From assembly GCA_015499995.1 (NCBI GenBank), contig JADNRV010000038.1, positions 1 through 64,000 of the forward strand: a stretch of DNA of 64,000 bases, in the 5' to 3' direction. The DNA is from Flammula alnicola (Eukaryota > Basidiomycota > Agaricomycetes > Agaricales > Strophariaceae). The notes beneath the pieces are model-generated. The model saw only the letters and a list, made by a program, of their open reading frames with translations. It was not told the DNA's origin and did no database searches. Positions 13,146-24,297 of this stretch are shown piece by piece; position 1 is the first letter of the stretch, and every line of letters starts with the position of its first letter. Made by a program: the position numbers and the translations under genes.

Positions 13146-14753
13146 CTAATCAGATAGCTCGCTACCAACTAAATACTCCCTTACTTCTCCTTCTTCATGC
13201 CAAAGCAGTGTGATACCGGTCATTCCTCCCAGTAGAGATCCCAAGTTGAATGGATGCGTCAACTTTAACGGATGTGTGAGAAGGTCAAGGTCAAGAAACC
13301 TGATTGGGAAACCGGCCTCTTTTCTCGAGGCCAAGAAAGGCAGAATAATTGACTGAATTTCAGTCATAAATACGTCTAGCCTTCTCTCGGGCATGACTTC
13401 AAGAGTTTGCAGCAGCGGCAAGACTGGAGCGGTGTTGTCCAAAGTAATACCCGACGGAACTTCAAAGAGAGTTTGAAGTGTTTTCAGCGAGGCTTTCAAT
13501 GCTTTAACAGAATGGAAGGCACTTAATAGGATTGTACTAGTGGGATAGCGGGGGACAGCGGTTCCGTGGATAAACAATTGTGTTACACCGGAAAATCGGC
13601 ACGAGGAAATGGCACGCAAAAGATCAGAGATCGAGGAATGTTGACGAAAACCTTGGCTTCTTATTGAGGGAAAGCCAACCTCGAGGAGCGTATGATTGTT
13701 ATCTAGCTCGATGAAGGAAAGATGCGATGGGTAAATCGAGAAAATGAGTTTTCCCGTAAGATGGTGATGGTTGAAGTAACTTTCCACATAGGTAGAAAAC
13801 ACGCGACGGGCACTGGCAACAAAATCTGTGCTTGTCATCGTCGTAAGATGTATGCCGTTCTGATGGCTACGCATGGATAGAAGGCATCCAGGTGCTGGTG
13901 CAATGTGCTCCAGCAGTGTTAAGCATGCATCGATAGCACCCGTCACACTGATTTCCTCGAGTCGCGGGAGAGACGCTTGTGTGAGGTTATTACTCTGCCC
14001 TGCCAGATCAGATCCATTGAGTGCGACGGATAAAATTTCGAGTAGGGGCATTCGCGCGTATGCGTCAAGAAGTTCGGCGACTGTGAAGGATTGTTTTGTT
14101 TCCAGCTCTCGTATTTGGGGTAACCAGGGGGTGCGGAGGTTGAAATACATGTATGGAGCGCGGAAATAGCGGAGCGATGGCGCATTCCCCGAAAACAGGA
14201 AAGAGACGTCGGAATCCAAAACATCTGGTAGTGGATGTAATAGATAAACATGGAATGACTGGAGATGCGGCGCTGGGCGAGCTAATGCGTTCCAGAGTTC
14301 GCGGACCTGGAACTGCCCTACTCGGGCCGGGATATAGAGGTGTCGTATTCTTGTCCAGTGGTGGTTCAGAAGGGCGGAGAAAAACTTTGACAAAGCAGCC
14401 GAGTTCCTGTCTAAGTTTACGACCACTGATAACAAGGAGTCTCCGGTTCTGCGCAAGATTTCTTCCCTCCAATTGTCTTCCTTCTGTGCCAGCACCCTGA
14501 AATCGATGCAGCTTCCCCACAAAAGTGGATCCCCAAGAATTATTTTCCGCCATTCGCCGCAGACTTGTGAGCTACGGACAGTGATCGTCAAAGACGAAAA
14601 ACGATGCCTGTGGCGAGGGTCGCTAGCCTGAGGTTTTCGTACGGCCCCTGGATTACGATAGGGGATGACTATTCTTGCATTCACGGAGAAAATCTCTAAA
14701 AGCAACTCTGTGTGCAACTTAAAGATCGGCACACTGGATGCCAAATTGGCCAT
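13146..14753 (-). CDS. F-box-like protein (535 aa), left copy
   Basis: Single-exon gene starting MANLASSVPIFKL. The N-terminal segment TELLLEIFSVNAR is the F-box-like helix. The family-typical residue before TELL is Pro; here it is His, while the right copy keeps Pro. Next comes SSQVCGEWRKIILGDPLLWGS, the common motif of basidiomycete F-box-like proteins. The remaining 400 residues are Leu-rich and likely form an irregular repeat fold, with no catalytic motif. The likely role is substrate recognition in an SCF ubiquitin ligase. The frame is open throughout, unlike the right copy at 27186-28783, which has a one-base deletion. Confidence 0.85.
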   Translation of the reverse strand: MANLASSVPIFKLHTELLLEIFSVNARIVIPYRNPGAVRKPQASDPRHRHRFSSLTITVRSSQVCGEWRKIILGDPLLWGSCIDFRVLAQKEDNWREEILRRTGDSLLSVVVNLDRNSAALSKFFSALLNHHWTRIRHLYIPARVGQFQVRELWNALARPAPHLQSFHVYLLHPLPDVLDSDVSFLFSGNAPSLRYFRAPYMYFNLRTPWLPQIRELETKQSFTVAELLDAYARMPLLEILSVALNGSDLAGQSNNLTQASLPRLEEISVTGAIDACLTLLEHIAPAPGCLLSMRSHQNGIHLTTMTSTDFVASARRVFSTYVESYFNHHHLTGKLIFSIYPSHLSFIELDNNHTLLEVGFPSIRSQGFRQHSSISDLLRAISSCRFSGVTQLFIHGTAVPRYPTSTILLSAFHSVKALKASLKTLQTLFEVPSGITLDNTAPVLPLLQTLEVMPERRLDVFMTEIQSIILPFLASRKEAGFPIRFLDLDLLTHPLKLTHPFNLGSLLGGMTGITLLWHEEGEVREYLVGSELSD

Positions 14754-15124
14754 TTCTAGGCGTTAGCAACGCCGAAGCTGGTGGAATCTGAGTATTTGCA
14801 ATTGAGAATGATCAACAAGTCATTCCAAGTGGAATACTGTCTGGAACATGGGATTGAGTGAGGTCTTTATTTGGGGCTCTTGCTCCAAGCTTCCTCACCT
14901 TTGGCCTGTTGAGTCCACACCTAAGTACGATTCACTGGATGTAGAAATGGTACGAGGTTGGCAACGTTGATGTTCAATTGTGAGAAACAAAATCCGCAGT
15001 GGAAGCCATATCGGCCAATCACGTGGCGCATGAAAGCGGTGTTCGACCACCGTGACCTTAGGCTTTAGCCTTTCATCGATTTTCTTGCCTCCGAAAAGTC
15101 CAGTTAGGAATGGTAATCTTCTAG

Positions 15125-15268
15125 AGGTCTCGAGTACATTATATAGACATACGCATACACTCACTCATCTCCCGAGTTTATGATGATAAAAAATATGGAC
15201 CATCCGCTTAGAATGGCAGCAGGATAACATAATACTGTAGACCACGAATCAACGAGTTGGGATATATA
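15125..15268. repeat. Direct repeat, right copy (left half), interrupted by the Helitron array
   Basis: This matches 10741-10843. It carries the CTCATCTCCCGAGTTTAT and ATGGACCATCCGCTTAGA blocks and ends GTTGGGATATATA at 15268, where the Helitron 5' terminus TCTATACTAAT begins. The remainder of the repeat (TTGGATAATC, ATCATGCACTAC) resumes at 24838. Confidence 0.8.
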
Positions 15269-15783
15269 TCTATACTAATAAATGACATAGGTGTCTTGGC
15301 ATTCCCACGGGCAGACAACTGATTGGCTCCGCCGCGCTTTTCCACGGGGGTCAACTGAGCGTTCTGATTGGGAAGGCTGTCCCCACTCTGTTTCCGCTAT
15401 CGAGCACGACGTCGACAGATGCTTCGTCGCTGACCCTCTCGATTTCCTTACCTCCCGCCGCTTGCGTAGCTTTTTCCATGTATGCTCCCTATGAAGTTCA
15501 TTGTTATTGCTCATTTTACCTTGAGGTTAGATCCAAATCAATTAGTTTTTCTCCTGCTCAGACGAATCATATTTTTCTTATCCAGAAGGTTTGTATCAAA
15601 GGGTATCGAGCAATCTCGAAAGTGAAGACATGCGCTGAACGCTATCACGGACACCGCGACCAATCGTGCTTCCTTGAATGTTCTGGCCGGCACGACCCTG
15701 ACGGCGGCACATTTCATGATCACGATGGTGGCGCGTCGTTACACGTCTCCTCACCCCAACCTAGCTAGAACTTATCCCTTGCA

Positions 15784-18700
15784 ATGTAAGTGTTCAGCTT
15801 CCACACCTGCTTTTCAATGTTAAATCTTTTGTAGGTCTGATGATATTCTCCACACGCCTCAGCGGCAACAACGAGAAACTCGCGCAGCGCTTCGGCAATT
15901 GAACATTGCTGAGGGCGGAAGCCCTCGCCGCCGCCGCATTCCCAATCCCAGACCAGAGACACCTACACCACTGCCCGGATGGGTCGAAAGAGTGAGAACC
16001 CGCTCCCGGGCGTCGGTACGCGAGTCACGAAACGAGGATCTTCAAAGCAGCCCCAGACGCCGTCGGCCTCGCCATCCGCAAGACGAAAATGAACCCCCTC
16101 AGGCGAGTTCTTCTGTGCAAGGTGCACAAGGTCAACGGGGTCATGCTCTTCAGAATGCGGTAGGTATTCTCTTTCTTGGGTCTGATATGGCTTCTTATCA
16201 TGCATTCAGCAGACGTCAAATATTCATTCCTCTATGCCAAGTATTGTAACTCCCCGACGAGAAGTGCAACTCCCTCCAAGTAAGCGATCTGCTGGACAGC
16301 TTCGGCGGTTTGCACGCCTCAGAGAAGAACGAAATTCACGCGAGGGCCCACTTGCTGTTGAAGGATCTCTGGGAAAGTGTAGTCTTGGGATTGACGTATA
16401 TTTCATATATTTGCATCTTTCTCGAGAATTTGATTCATCCTGCTGCTCTAGATTCCTCATACCCCTACCCCTCCTTCGTCGCGAATGGTCGTTGGAGCAA
16501 TTCAGCAACTTGCTTCAACACAACAGATCCAAAGATCGATAAACAACGGAGTCGCAGCTCTGCGACGACAACAGGCACCTGCTCGAGATGACCGTGGCTC
16601 TCATGCCTCTACAAATATGCCTCCAACTTCTGTGCAACGAGCGAGCCGGCGAGGTGTACATCGTTCAGCTGTTCTATCCGCGCTGCCGGCTACTCAAGAA
16701 GCCTCCTCCACGCAAAGTAAGTGACACTAAAGTTCTTATCCATGTAATGTTGCATCTTATAACTATTCCTTGACTCTTTAGCAATGATTCGGCGAAATGC
16801 AGTGCAGGCGCTACCGCGTATCTCTGCTGTTTCGCCGTTGAGGAATGAACAACGATCAACAAGGCTACATGTACGAGGCTCTGCTACACTACCGACGCCA
16901 CCCGCTACCCAGGAGACATCCTCCTCTACACAAAGTAAGTCAAACCTAATCGTCATTCCTGTGGGATTGTTTCTGATCGCTATTTCTGTCCCTTTAGCAC
17001 TGAATCAAGAAACTGCAGCGCAGGCACCATCCATGTCTGCCGTGTCAACACTATCAACAATGACTATGAATGAACGGAGTGAGACTCCTAATGCCCGCTC
17101 TTTAGGTCAGCGTCGACGGCGCGAGCGTGAAAGGCAACAACGACAACAACAAAATGTTGATAGAGGTCAAAATGAGCAAGGTATATAAAAATATTTCGGG
17201 TATCTCTTTGCGTGCTCATAATCTGAACAGGTCAACAGGACCATAAAAAAGGATCCAGGGTTCGTGTACCCCGCCAGGATGCCCCTTCTACTCCAGTAAG
17301 CCGTGCTGGGCGTGCAGTAAGTGTATGTATTGGTTTTTCATTACGAAATTTTACTCATTTCCTCTTTAAGTTCAAGGCGAGAGTTCTCGATGCTCGCGCT
17401 GAAAGTACAAGACAACGGCGATCTCCACAGCCTGAACAAGGATCAACCAGGCTACATGCAGATGGCTCTGCTACACTACCAACGCCGTTTGCTACACAGA
17501 AGGCATATTCCTCTACACAAAGTAAAGTCAAACATGATTATCATTCCTGTAAGATTGTTTCTGATCGCTATTTCTGTCCCTTTAGCACTGATTCAAGAAA
17601 CTGCGGCGCAGGCATCGCCTGTGTCTGCTGTGTCAACGGAAATGACGAATGAACAGAGTGAGTTGTCAACATTATGATCAATGATCTCCGGCACTAATTT
17701 TCTTATTAGTCATGCGTGAGGCTCACAGTGTCCCCTCTGAACATGCTGCAGGCGACAATAGCTACCAACTCAATCATGCGCAGGCAAATGGTGAGTCTAT
17801 GGGGTAAAGTTTGTTACTTATTGTTCTAATCATTCGTTTTAGTGGAAAATAACATCGATATTCAGGGTACCCTACATGACGAAGATCAGCATGTTGATGG
17901 TATATATCATCTGCCTATTTTATCCGTCCTTTATTCATTTTTGGACTAGAGGGGTCTGTTGTCGATGACAATGAAGAGGAGGAAGAAGAACAAGAAGATG
18001 AGGTTGCCCGTGCAGGACAACGAATCATCCAAGATAATCCAGGTATGTCAGATCATTCAGGCTCCTTTTTTGCCAGGCTAACTTCTGTCTAAACAGCTCC
18101 TCCAGCACGTCATCGTCGTGTTCGTCATCAAGATCTCTTCTGCATTGCACGAAAACCTTACCAAGATGTAATCGAGCGCCATTATCTTGGACATATGGAT
18201 GTACCGTGTCCAGACTGTGGAGCAATGCACTGGCTCGCCGAGAAACTCGCGTCAAGCAGCCAGCGTAATCCCAGGTTTGGAACATGCTGTTCGGAAGACC
18301 GAGTGTGTTTACCGGCATTGGAAGCCCCACCTGAGCCTCTCCACACTCTCTTAAGCTCCGACGACCGCGATTCGAAATCTTTTCGGGAGGACAGTTGGAA
18401 ATATAATCGAGCACTGGCTTTCACCTCATTGGGTGTCACAGAGGATCACTCGATCAACCAAGGGCAAGGTCAGCCTGTCTTTCGCATCTGCGGAGACCTT
18501 TGCCACAATTCTGGTGCATTGGTTCCATCTGGTGATAAGCCGCCTCGATATGCCCAACTATACATATATGAACCCCGAGCTGCCCTAGAATCACGCATGG
18601 CGCAGAACCAGAGCCTGTCACGAAACATCATGCAGGGCCTTCAGGATATGCTCCTTCAACACCACCAGTATGCACCCATCTTCAAACATGCCCACGAAAT

Positions 18701-21700
18701 CCTCCGTGACTATGATGGCCCTGTTGAAAATGCAGAAGTCCGTCTCCGTGTTGCACCTGGGCTTGACAAACGGCGGTACAATTTGCCAACTGCAGACGAA
18801 GTGGCGGTGATTTTGCCAGGTGCACAATCCAAAGCACCTCGCGATATTGTACTTCGTAATCGTGCAGGACCACTCTATCAAATCAGCGACCTGCATCCTG
18901 CCTATGCCCCCCTTCAATACCCACTTCTATTTCCTCGGGGTGAAAACGGATGGCATCCTGACATGGTTTTGCATGAAAGTACTCAGCAACGCCAAACTCG
19001 GCTCCAGCAAGCACAACAGCGACAGGAAAAGCGAAATTGGCGCGGCTTGCAGAACAACAATCCGACACATGAAAGCCAAGAATCAAGGCGCTTGACGCTC
19101 TGCCGCTATGTCGCCTTTCGCATTCATTCTCGCCCCGGAGAATACAGCGCCCTCCTGCACGGTGGTCGTCTCTTTACCCGCTACATGGTTGACATGTTTG
19201 CATGTCTTGATCAAAGCAGGCTCCGCTACCTCGAAGACAATCAACCGCAAATACGAGCTGCGCATTTCAGCGGACTAGAAGATGCAATGGTGGATGATGG
19301 CGATGCTGCTGACCTTCACGAACTCGGTCAACGTATCATACTTCCCTCTTCATACATCGGTGGACCGCGACACATGACGCAGCGCTTTCAAGATGCCATG
19401 GCGATTGCACGTTATTTTCGCAAGGTTGATATTTTCCTGACAATGACGACCAATCCTCAGTGGAAGGAGATCGAGGGTGAGCTTCTTCCTGGGCAGACTG
19501 CCTATGACCGTCCAGATTTGGTAGCGCGTGTATTCCAGATGAAGAAGGATGCTCTTATCGACTACATTTACAAGTACGGTCTTTTTGGGAAGGCTGTTGC
19601 CTATGTTTATACCATCGAATTCCAGAAGCGAGGCTTACCACACATCCACCTCCTAATTTTTCTCAAAGAGCCCTACAAGCTACTCACACCTGAAGCCATT
19701 GACTCCTGTATATGGGCACGTTGGCCTGATCCTGACACTCAACCGCTCTTATTTGAAACCATCAAGCGATGCATGGTTCATGGACCATGCGGAGCTTTGA
19801 ACCTAAACGCGCCCTGCATGGTTGATGGGAAATGCAGCAAAGGCTATCCCAAAAATTACCAGGAGTTCACGAGCATGGATCAGAATGGCTACCCACTTTA
19901 CTTCAGGCCCAACGACGGAAGGAAATATAAGGTTGGAAATCATTGGTTGGATAATCGTTGGATTGTGCCCTACCCTCCATGGCCCTGCGCTTTTCTCGAC
20001 TGCCACATAAACACCGAATGTGCAATCTCAATTGGTAGCATCAAGTACCCCTTCAAATACATTCACAAAGGCCCAGATCGTGCACTGCTGGAATACCAAC
20101 ATGACGAGATTAGACGGTGGATTGATGGTCGGTACATATCTCCACCAGAAGCCACCTGGCGAATCTTTCAATTCGAAATGCATAACCAGATCCCACCAGT
20201 TGTGCGCCTTCAAATCCATCTCGAGGGCCATCATATGGTAACATTCAACCCTGATGACAACATTGAAGATGTCGTCCAACGAGGAGCCCGTGAACGAACC
20301 ACTCTCACTGCTTACTTTGAAGCAAATTCGGATCCAGGGCTGCTGGGAATTGAAGCACGCAAACATACTTATCAAGAGTTTCCGCAATACTTCACATGGG
20401 ACAATGTGGGAAGGCAGTGGAATCTACGAAAACGAAAGGGCTTTTCCCTCGGCAGGATGTACTTTATCAAGCCTACTGCAGGTGAACAGTTCTACCTCCG
20501 TACCCTTCTCACTGTCATCAAAGGGGCCAAATCTTTCGAAGACCTTCGGCGTATCCCTGGACAGCAAAATCCGTTAACGACATACCATGCAGCATGTGTT
20601 GCCCGAGGGCTCCTTGCAGATGATGGCGAATGGCGACTATGTCTCGAAGAGGCAGCTCAAATTAAAACTGGAACTCAGCTTCGACTTCTCTTCTCCAGTC
20701 TTCTCCTCTTTTCCGATGTTTCGCAGCCTGAGCTTCTCTGGCGTGACTTTCGCCACCACCTTTGTGATGATTTGGAACGGCGGCTGATTGCGATGGAAAT
20801 AACCAATCCACCAGAAGAAGATGTCTACGATTTCGGCTTATTTTTGCTCGACCGGGTTCTCAGGGAGTCCGGACACTCTCTCGACAACTGGCCTTCAATG
20901 CCGAAGCCTCAGAATGACTGGAATGAGTTGGTTATGAACCCGCTAATTGCTGAGCAACTGAACTATAACAGGACCATCCTATGTGGCGACCTCAATTCAA
21001 GGTTGCCTCGCCTAAATGAAGATCAACGAAATGCCTTCACCTGCATTGTCAATTCAGTCGAGAACGACCTTGGCAAGCTTTTTTTCTTAAATGGTCCAGG
21101 TGGCACTGGGAAGACCTTCATCTACAATACTGTCTGTGCGAAGTTGCGCTCTGATGGTTCCATTGTGCTCTGTGTATCATCGTCAGGAATTTCGGCACTA
21201 CTTTTACAAGGTGGAAGGACGGCCCACTCTATGTTCAAAATTCCCGTTGAAAACCTCCATGAAGATTCATTCTGCAACATCCCGAAAAACAGTCAATGTG
21301 CAGATTTATTGCGCATCATGAAGGCAGTCATATGGGATGAGATCAGTGCCCAACATAGGCATGCTGTGGAGACATTGGACCGTACTCTCCGGGATATTCG
21401 TGACAACGACAGGCCATTTGGTGGAATTACTGTCATTTTAGGTGGTGATTTTTTGCAGACTCTTCCGATAGTCCCACGAGGATCGAGAGTTGATATCGTC
21501 GATGCAACCATCCAGCGCTCATACCTCTGGGAACATATTGAGGTGCTTTCTTTGCGACAAAACATGAGGCTCGAGCAAGGTGGTCAAGACACTCAAGAAT
21601 TTGCACGATGGTTGCTGGACGTCGGCCATGGTCGCAACCTTATCAACGAAAATAAAGTTCGATTTCCAGACCATATGCGAGTCGAATCTACCGATTCATT

Positions 21701-22406
21701 GATAGAGTCTATCTATCCTGCCGTTGATTCCACCCCTCCTCCTCCTCCGGAATACTTCCTCAACCGCATGATCCTTGCACCTCGAAATATTGACGTAGAC
21801 GAAATCAATCAGGAGATTTTGGATCGGATGGCAGGCATGAGTCGTCAATACATCAGCGCCGATGAAATTATCCATGAGCCAGGAGCAGATCCACGTGACG
21901 ACGAACCCATTCCAATCGAATATCTTCGCTCTGTCAACTCTTCCAGTCTTCCTCCTGGTGAACTGAATCTAAAAGTCGGATGCCCTGTCATATTACTTCG
22001 CAATCTTTCACCAGCTCAGGGATTGTGCAATGGGACTCGCATGGTGATTACACAAATGGGCAATCGGGTTCTCGAGGTGCAATTGCTTGGTGGTGAAAAA
22101 GATGGGCAGTTAGCGCTCATCCCTCGAATTTCATTGATCCCAACGAGCAAGACTGAAGTCTCCTTCCAATTTAAACAGCGCCAATTCCCTGTTCGTTTGG
22201 CATTTGCACTATCCATCAACAAATCTCAAGGCCAATCTGTACAACATGTTGGACTCTATCTCCGCTTTCCAGTTTTTGCGCATGGACAGTTATATGTGGC
22301 TCTTTCCCGTGCGACATCACCTCATAACATCAAAATTCTTCTTCCAAATGATGCTGAAGAGCCCCTGACTACAAACATTGTATATAATGAAGTTCTTATA
22401 GATTAG
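15784..22406 (+). CDS. Helitron Rep-helicase (HUH endonuclease plus Pif1-type helicase)
   Basis: The last exon (18097-22406, 1,436 codons) holds the known parts in order. They are a Cys-rich N-terminal segment (PCPDCGAMHW, FGTCCSEDRVCLP), a Helitron-like N domain, and the Rep HUH motif LPHIHLLIF near 19640. The two-tyrosine motif KYPFKYIHKG follows near 20045-20075, then Walker A GPGGTGKT near 21095, Walker B VIWDEIS near 21330, GGDFLQTLP near 21445, and the C-terminal motif YVALSRATS near 22295. The protein nicks and unwinds DNA for rolling-circle transposition. The upstream part (15.8-18.1 kb) is several short, basic, low-complexity exons. One plausible start has the ATG split by an intron (AT at 15784-15785, G at 15835), followed by exon 15835-16159. 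The N-terminal exon set is tentative; the last exon is certain. Confidence 0.85.
16470..17700 (+). repeat. Repeated exon-intron units in the 5' part of the Helitron gene
   Basis: Exon ends reading LPATQEASSTQ, PPATQETSSSTQ and TPFATQKAYSSTQ occur near 16680, 16900 and 17490. Each is followed by a GTAA donor (near 16718, 16934 and 17521). The last two introns are nearly identical: both carry ATTGTTTCTGATCGCTATTT and are followed by an exon beginning ACTGA.TCAAGAAACTGC. I infer tandem duplication of an exon-plus-intron unit, giving a repeated disordered N-terminal region. Confidence 0.75.
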
Positions 22407-22515
22407 TTGATGTGTAATTAGCCTTCAGTAGTCTTACCTGCTAGCATTAATACACAGCCTTTGGGTCGTCTAATGTCAAAGAAGGACCCGTGCGAATGCA
22501 CGGGTAATCAGCTAG

Positions 22516-22679
22516 TTTATAATAAAAGAGCTCAGACTCTTTCCCACGAGACAAAAAACCGTTGTGATTGGTTATTTCTTTCCGGGGACAAAGACAAAGA
22601 CGTGGTTTGATTGGCTGCGGCACATTCATACTCCGATTCAGTTCAGCAAGCTCCCGTGCGAAGCACGGGCACGTGCTAG
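22516..22679 (+). mobile_element. Helitron-type unit 2, non-autonomous (164 bp)
   Basis: It starts TTTATAATAAAAG immediately after the CTAG of unit 1 and contains TTTCCCACGAG, a 5' motif shared with units 1 and 4. It ends with a perfect hairpin at 22653-22669 (CCCGTGC, GAA, GCACGGG) and CTAG at 22676-22679. The 5' dinucleotide is TT rather than TC. No coding capacity. Confidence 0.75.
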
Positions 22680-23616
22680 TCTATCTATATATCTAAACGC
22701 GCTAAGTTTCTCACGCTTACCTATCGTGTCAGAATCGCCTGCGAGGCCAAAATTTCAGCTGAAGGTCGTTCCTCTTGAAATAAAACGGAGAGTTGAAGGT
22801 TTCTCTATCCTGCTGTGGCCACAAATTTGCGATCGTCCCCGGCTTTCAGGTGCCACGATGCGTTCTTCTGCTGTTTATATGTTTGGCATCGGCATCCGCT
22901 TACGTAAGGCATTCAATGCTCCACTTCTTTTGCCGAACGGCTTCCAACGGTGAGTGGCCATGGGATTCTGTGGTCGCTCTCTCAGTCTCAATTCATGACT
23001 GTCATCGTCCGACTCATCGAGGGATAGTATCATAGTACGTGCACTATCCCAGTCTGCCATGCTGAGTTCTCACCCTTACCTTTCCGTAATCAGTGGCCAA
23101 TTCTCTTCCATGTTCTGAGAATAAAACGACTGTTGCAGCCTTTTTCTACACAGGACAGCAGTCTGTTTTCTGTAAGAATATTTTTCCAGTATAGTGGAAT
23201 GACGAGAAAGTAACAGTGTACAAGCACAAGATCGATCATTGATAGCATTTCTTTACTCAGCGGCTTCTCACACAAGATCATGTGGCAAATTTGTCTCGAC
23301 AAGCAGTCACTCTCTTACTCCTGTGATCGAAGCATAGTACATGCTCCCAGTCTGCCATGCTATGCGTGAGCTTTTTCCAATGACTTGCGGTACTTAAAGC
23401 ATGCCGCAATCGTTTCCAAATGCAGTGAGTTTTGATGATTTTGGGAGTATTCCTAGAATAGCATTGTTGAAATAGCGTCACGGCGCGCCAGTTATTCTTT
23501 TTGCATAACAATTGAACCAGTTAATTCATGTTACTGTATGTAAATGTATATCTAAATGTTATCTCTCAAGATATTGGATTCAGCAAATAACCGTGCGGAG
23601 CACGGTGATGCGCTAG
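22680..23616 (+). mobile_element. Helitron-type unit 3, non-autonomous (937 bp)
   Basis: It starts TCTATCTATATATC directly after the previous CTAG. It ends with a hairpin at 23591-23605 (CCGTGC, GGA, GCACGG) and CTAG at 23613-23616. No recognisable gene; short frames inside have no domain. Confidence 0.75.
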
Positions 23617-24296
23617 TCTATCTATATTATAAAAGCAGGGCGGTTCCCACGGGCGTGCACGGGACACAAATGCGCGAAACGGGACACAAATGCGCGAATG
23701 TCAAGGTGTATAATCGTCAATGAGTCTGATGTCTCGACTCACCGCGCACTGGCCGAGCTCTAGACAATTGCCATATAAGGATATCTGTATGTAGATAGAA
23801 TATTTTCTTCTCTCTCTTAAATTTGCTTGCTTGATTTCTTAATGCATACATACATCTTAGCTACTAAAGGCATGTTGTATCTCATGAGAATTCTATGAGC
23901 CTCTAATTCTACAAGCCTTCTATTCTACAAAGTTCTAACTTCTAATTCTACAAAGCTCTAATTCTACAAGCCTCTAATTCTATGACCTACTAATTCTATA
24001 ATCTGCTTATTCTACAAGCCTCTTATTATATGAGCTTATTATTCTATGAGGCTCTAATTCTACAAGCTGCTTATTCTATGGGGCTCTTACTCTGAGACTC
24101 TAATTCTATGGGCTCTTAATTCAATATTTAATGGTCAAGTCAGAAGGATATTGCATGGGATGAGGTGGCAACATGATACAGTCTGTCTAATTGAGTGTTT
24201 ATGGGAGACAAACTAGAGAGTCGAGACAAATAGTATAATATTTATTGGCTCAGGGGCACGGGGCACGCCCCGGGCAAAGCCCGGGTCAAATGCTAG
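23617..24296 (+). mobile_element. Helitron-type unit 4, non-autonomous (680 bp)
   Basis: It starts TCTATCTATATTATAAAAG with GGTTCCCACGGG close behind, like unit 1. It ends with a hairpin at 24269-24285 (CCCGGGC, AAA, GCCCGGG) and CTAG at 24293-24296. It carries the minisatellite at 23885-24122. No coding capacity. Confidence 0.8.
23885..24122. repeat. Degenerate minisatellite, unit like CTCTAATTCTACAAGC
   Basis: About fourteen imperfect units of 15-17 bp run head to tail, alternating TTCTACAAG and TTCTATGAG cores joined by CTCTAA or TGCTTA. They lie wholly inside Helitron unit 4. Confidence 0.85.
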
Positions 24297-24297
24297 T

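Larger units (their letters stand above)
11015..15030 (-). repeat. Left arm of inverted duplication (two F-box-like genes, frames open)
   Basis: This arm carries the 415-aa and 535-aa F-box-like genes, both on the minus strand. The arm at 26840-32935 carries the same two genes in the same relative order on the plus strand, and the spacer and 5' flank are also recognisably alike (for example CTCAACCG and AACCTCGTACCATTTCTA blocks). Similarity fades just past the stop codon of the first gene (about 11015) and near a CCAATCACGTGG block (about 15030). Divergence is visible throughout, so the duplication is not very recent. Confidence 0.85.
15269..22515 (+). mobile_element. Helitron 1, full-length, putatively autonomous (7,247 bp)
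   Basis: The 5' end is TCTATACTAATAAATG directly after an A. The 3' end is CTAG at 22512-22515 directly before a T, preceded at 22486-22505 by a perfect hairpin (ACCCGTGC, loop GAAT, GCACGGGT). These are the hallmarks of Helitrons: 5'-TC, 3' hairpin plus CTRR, A/T insertion and no target duplication. Inside is a Rep-helicase gene whose large last exon is uninterrupted from 18097 to 22406. The element is the first of five similar units in a head-to-tail array. Confidence 0.92.
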
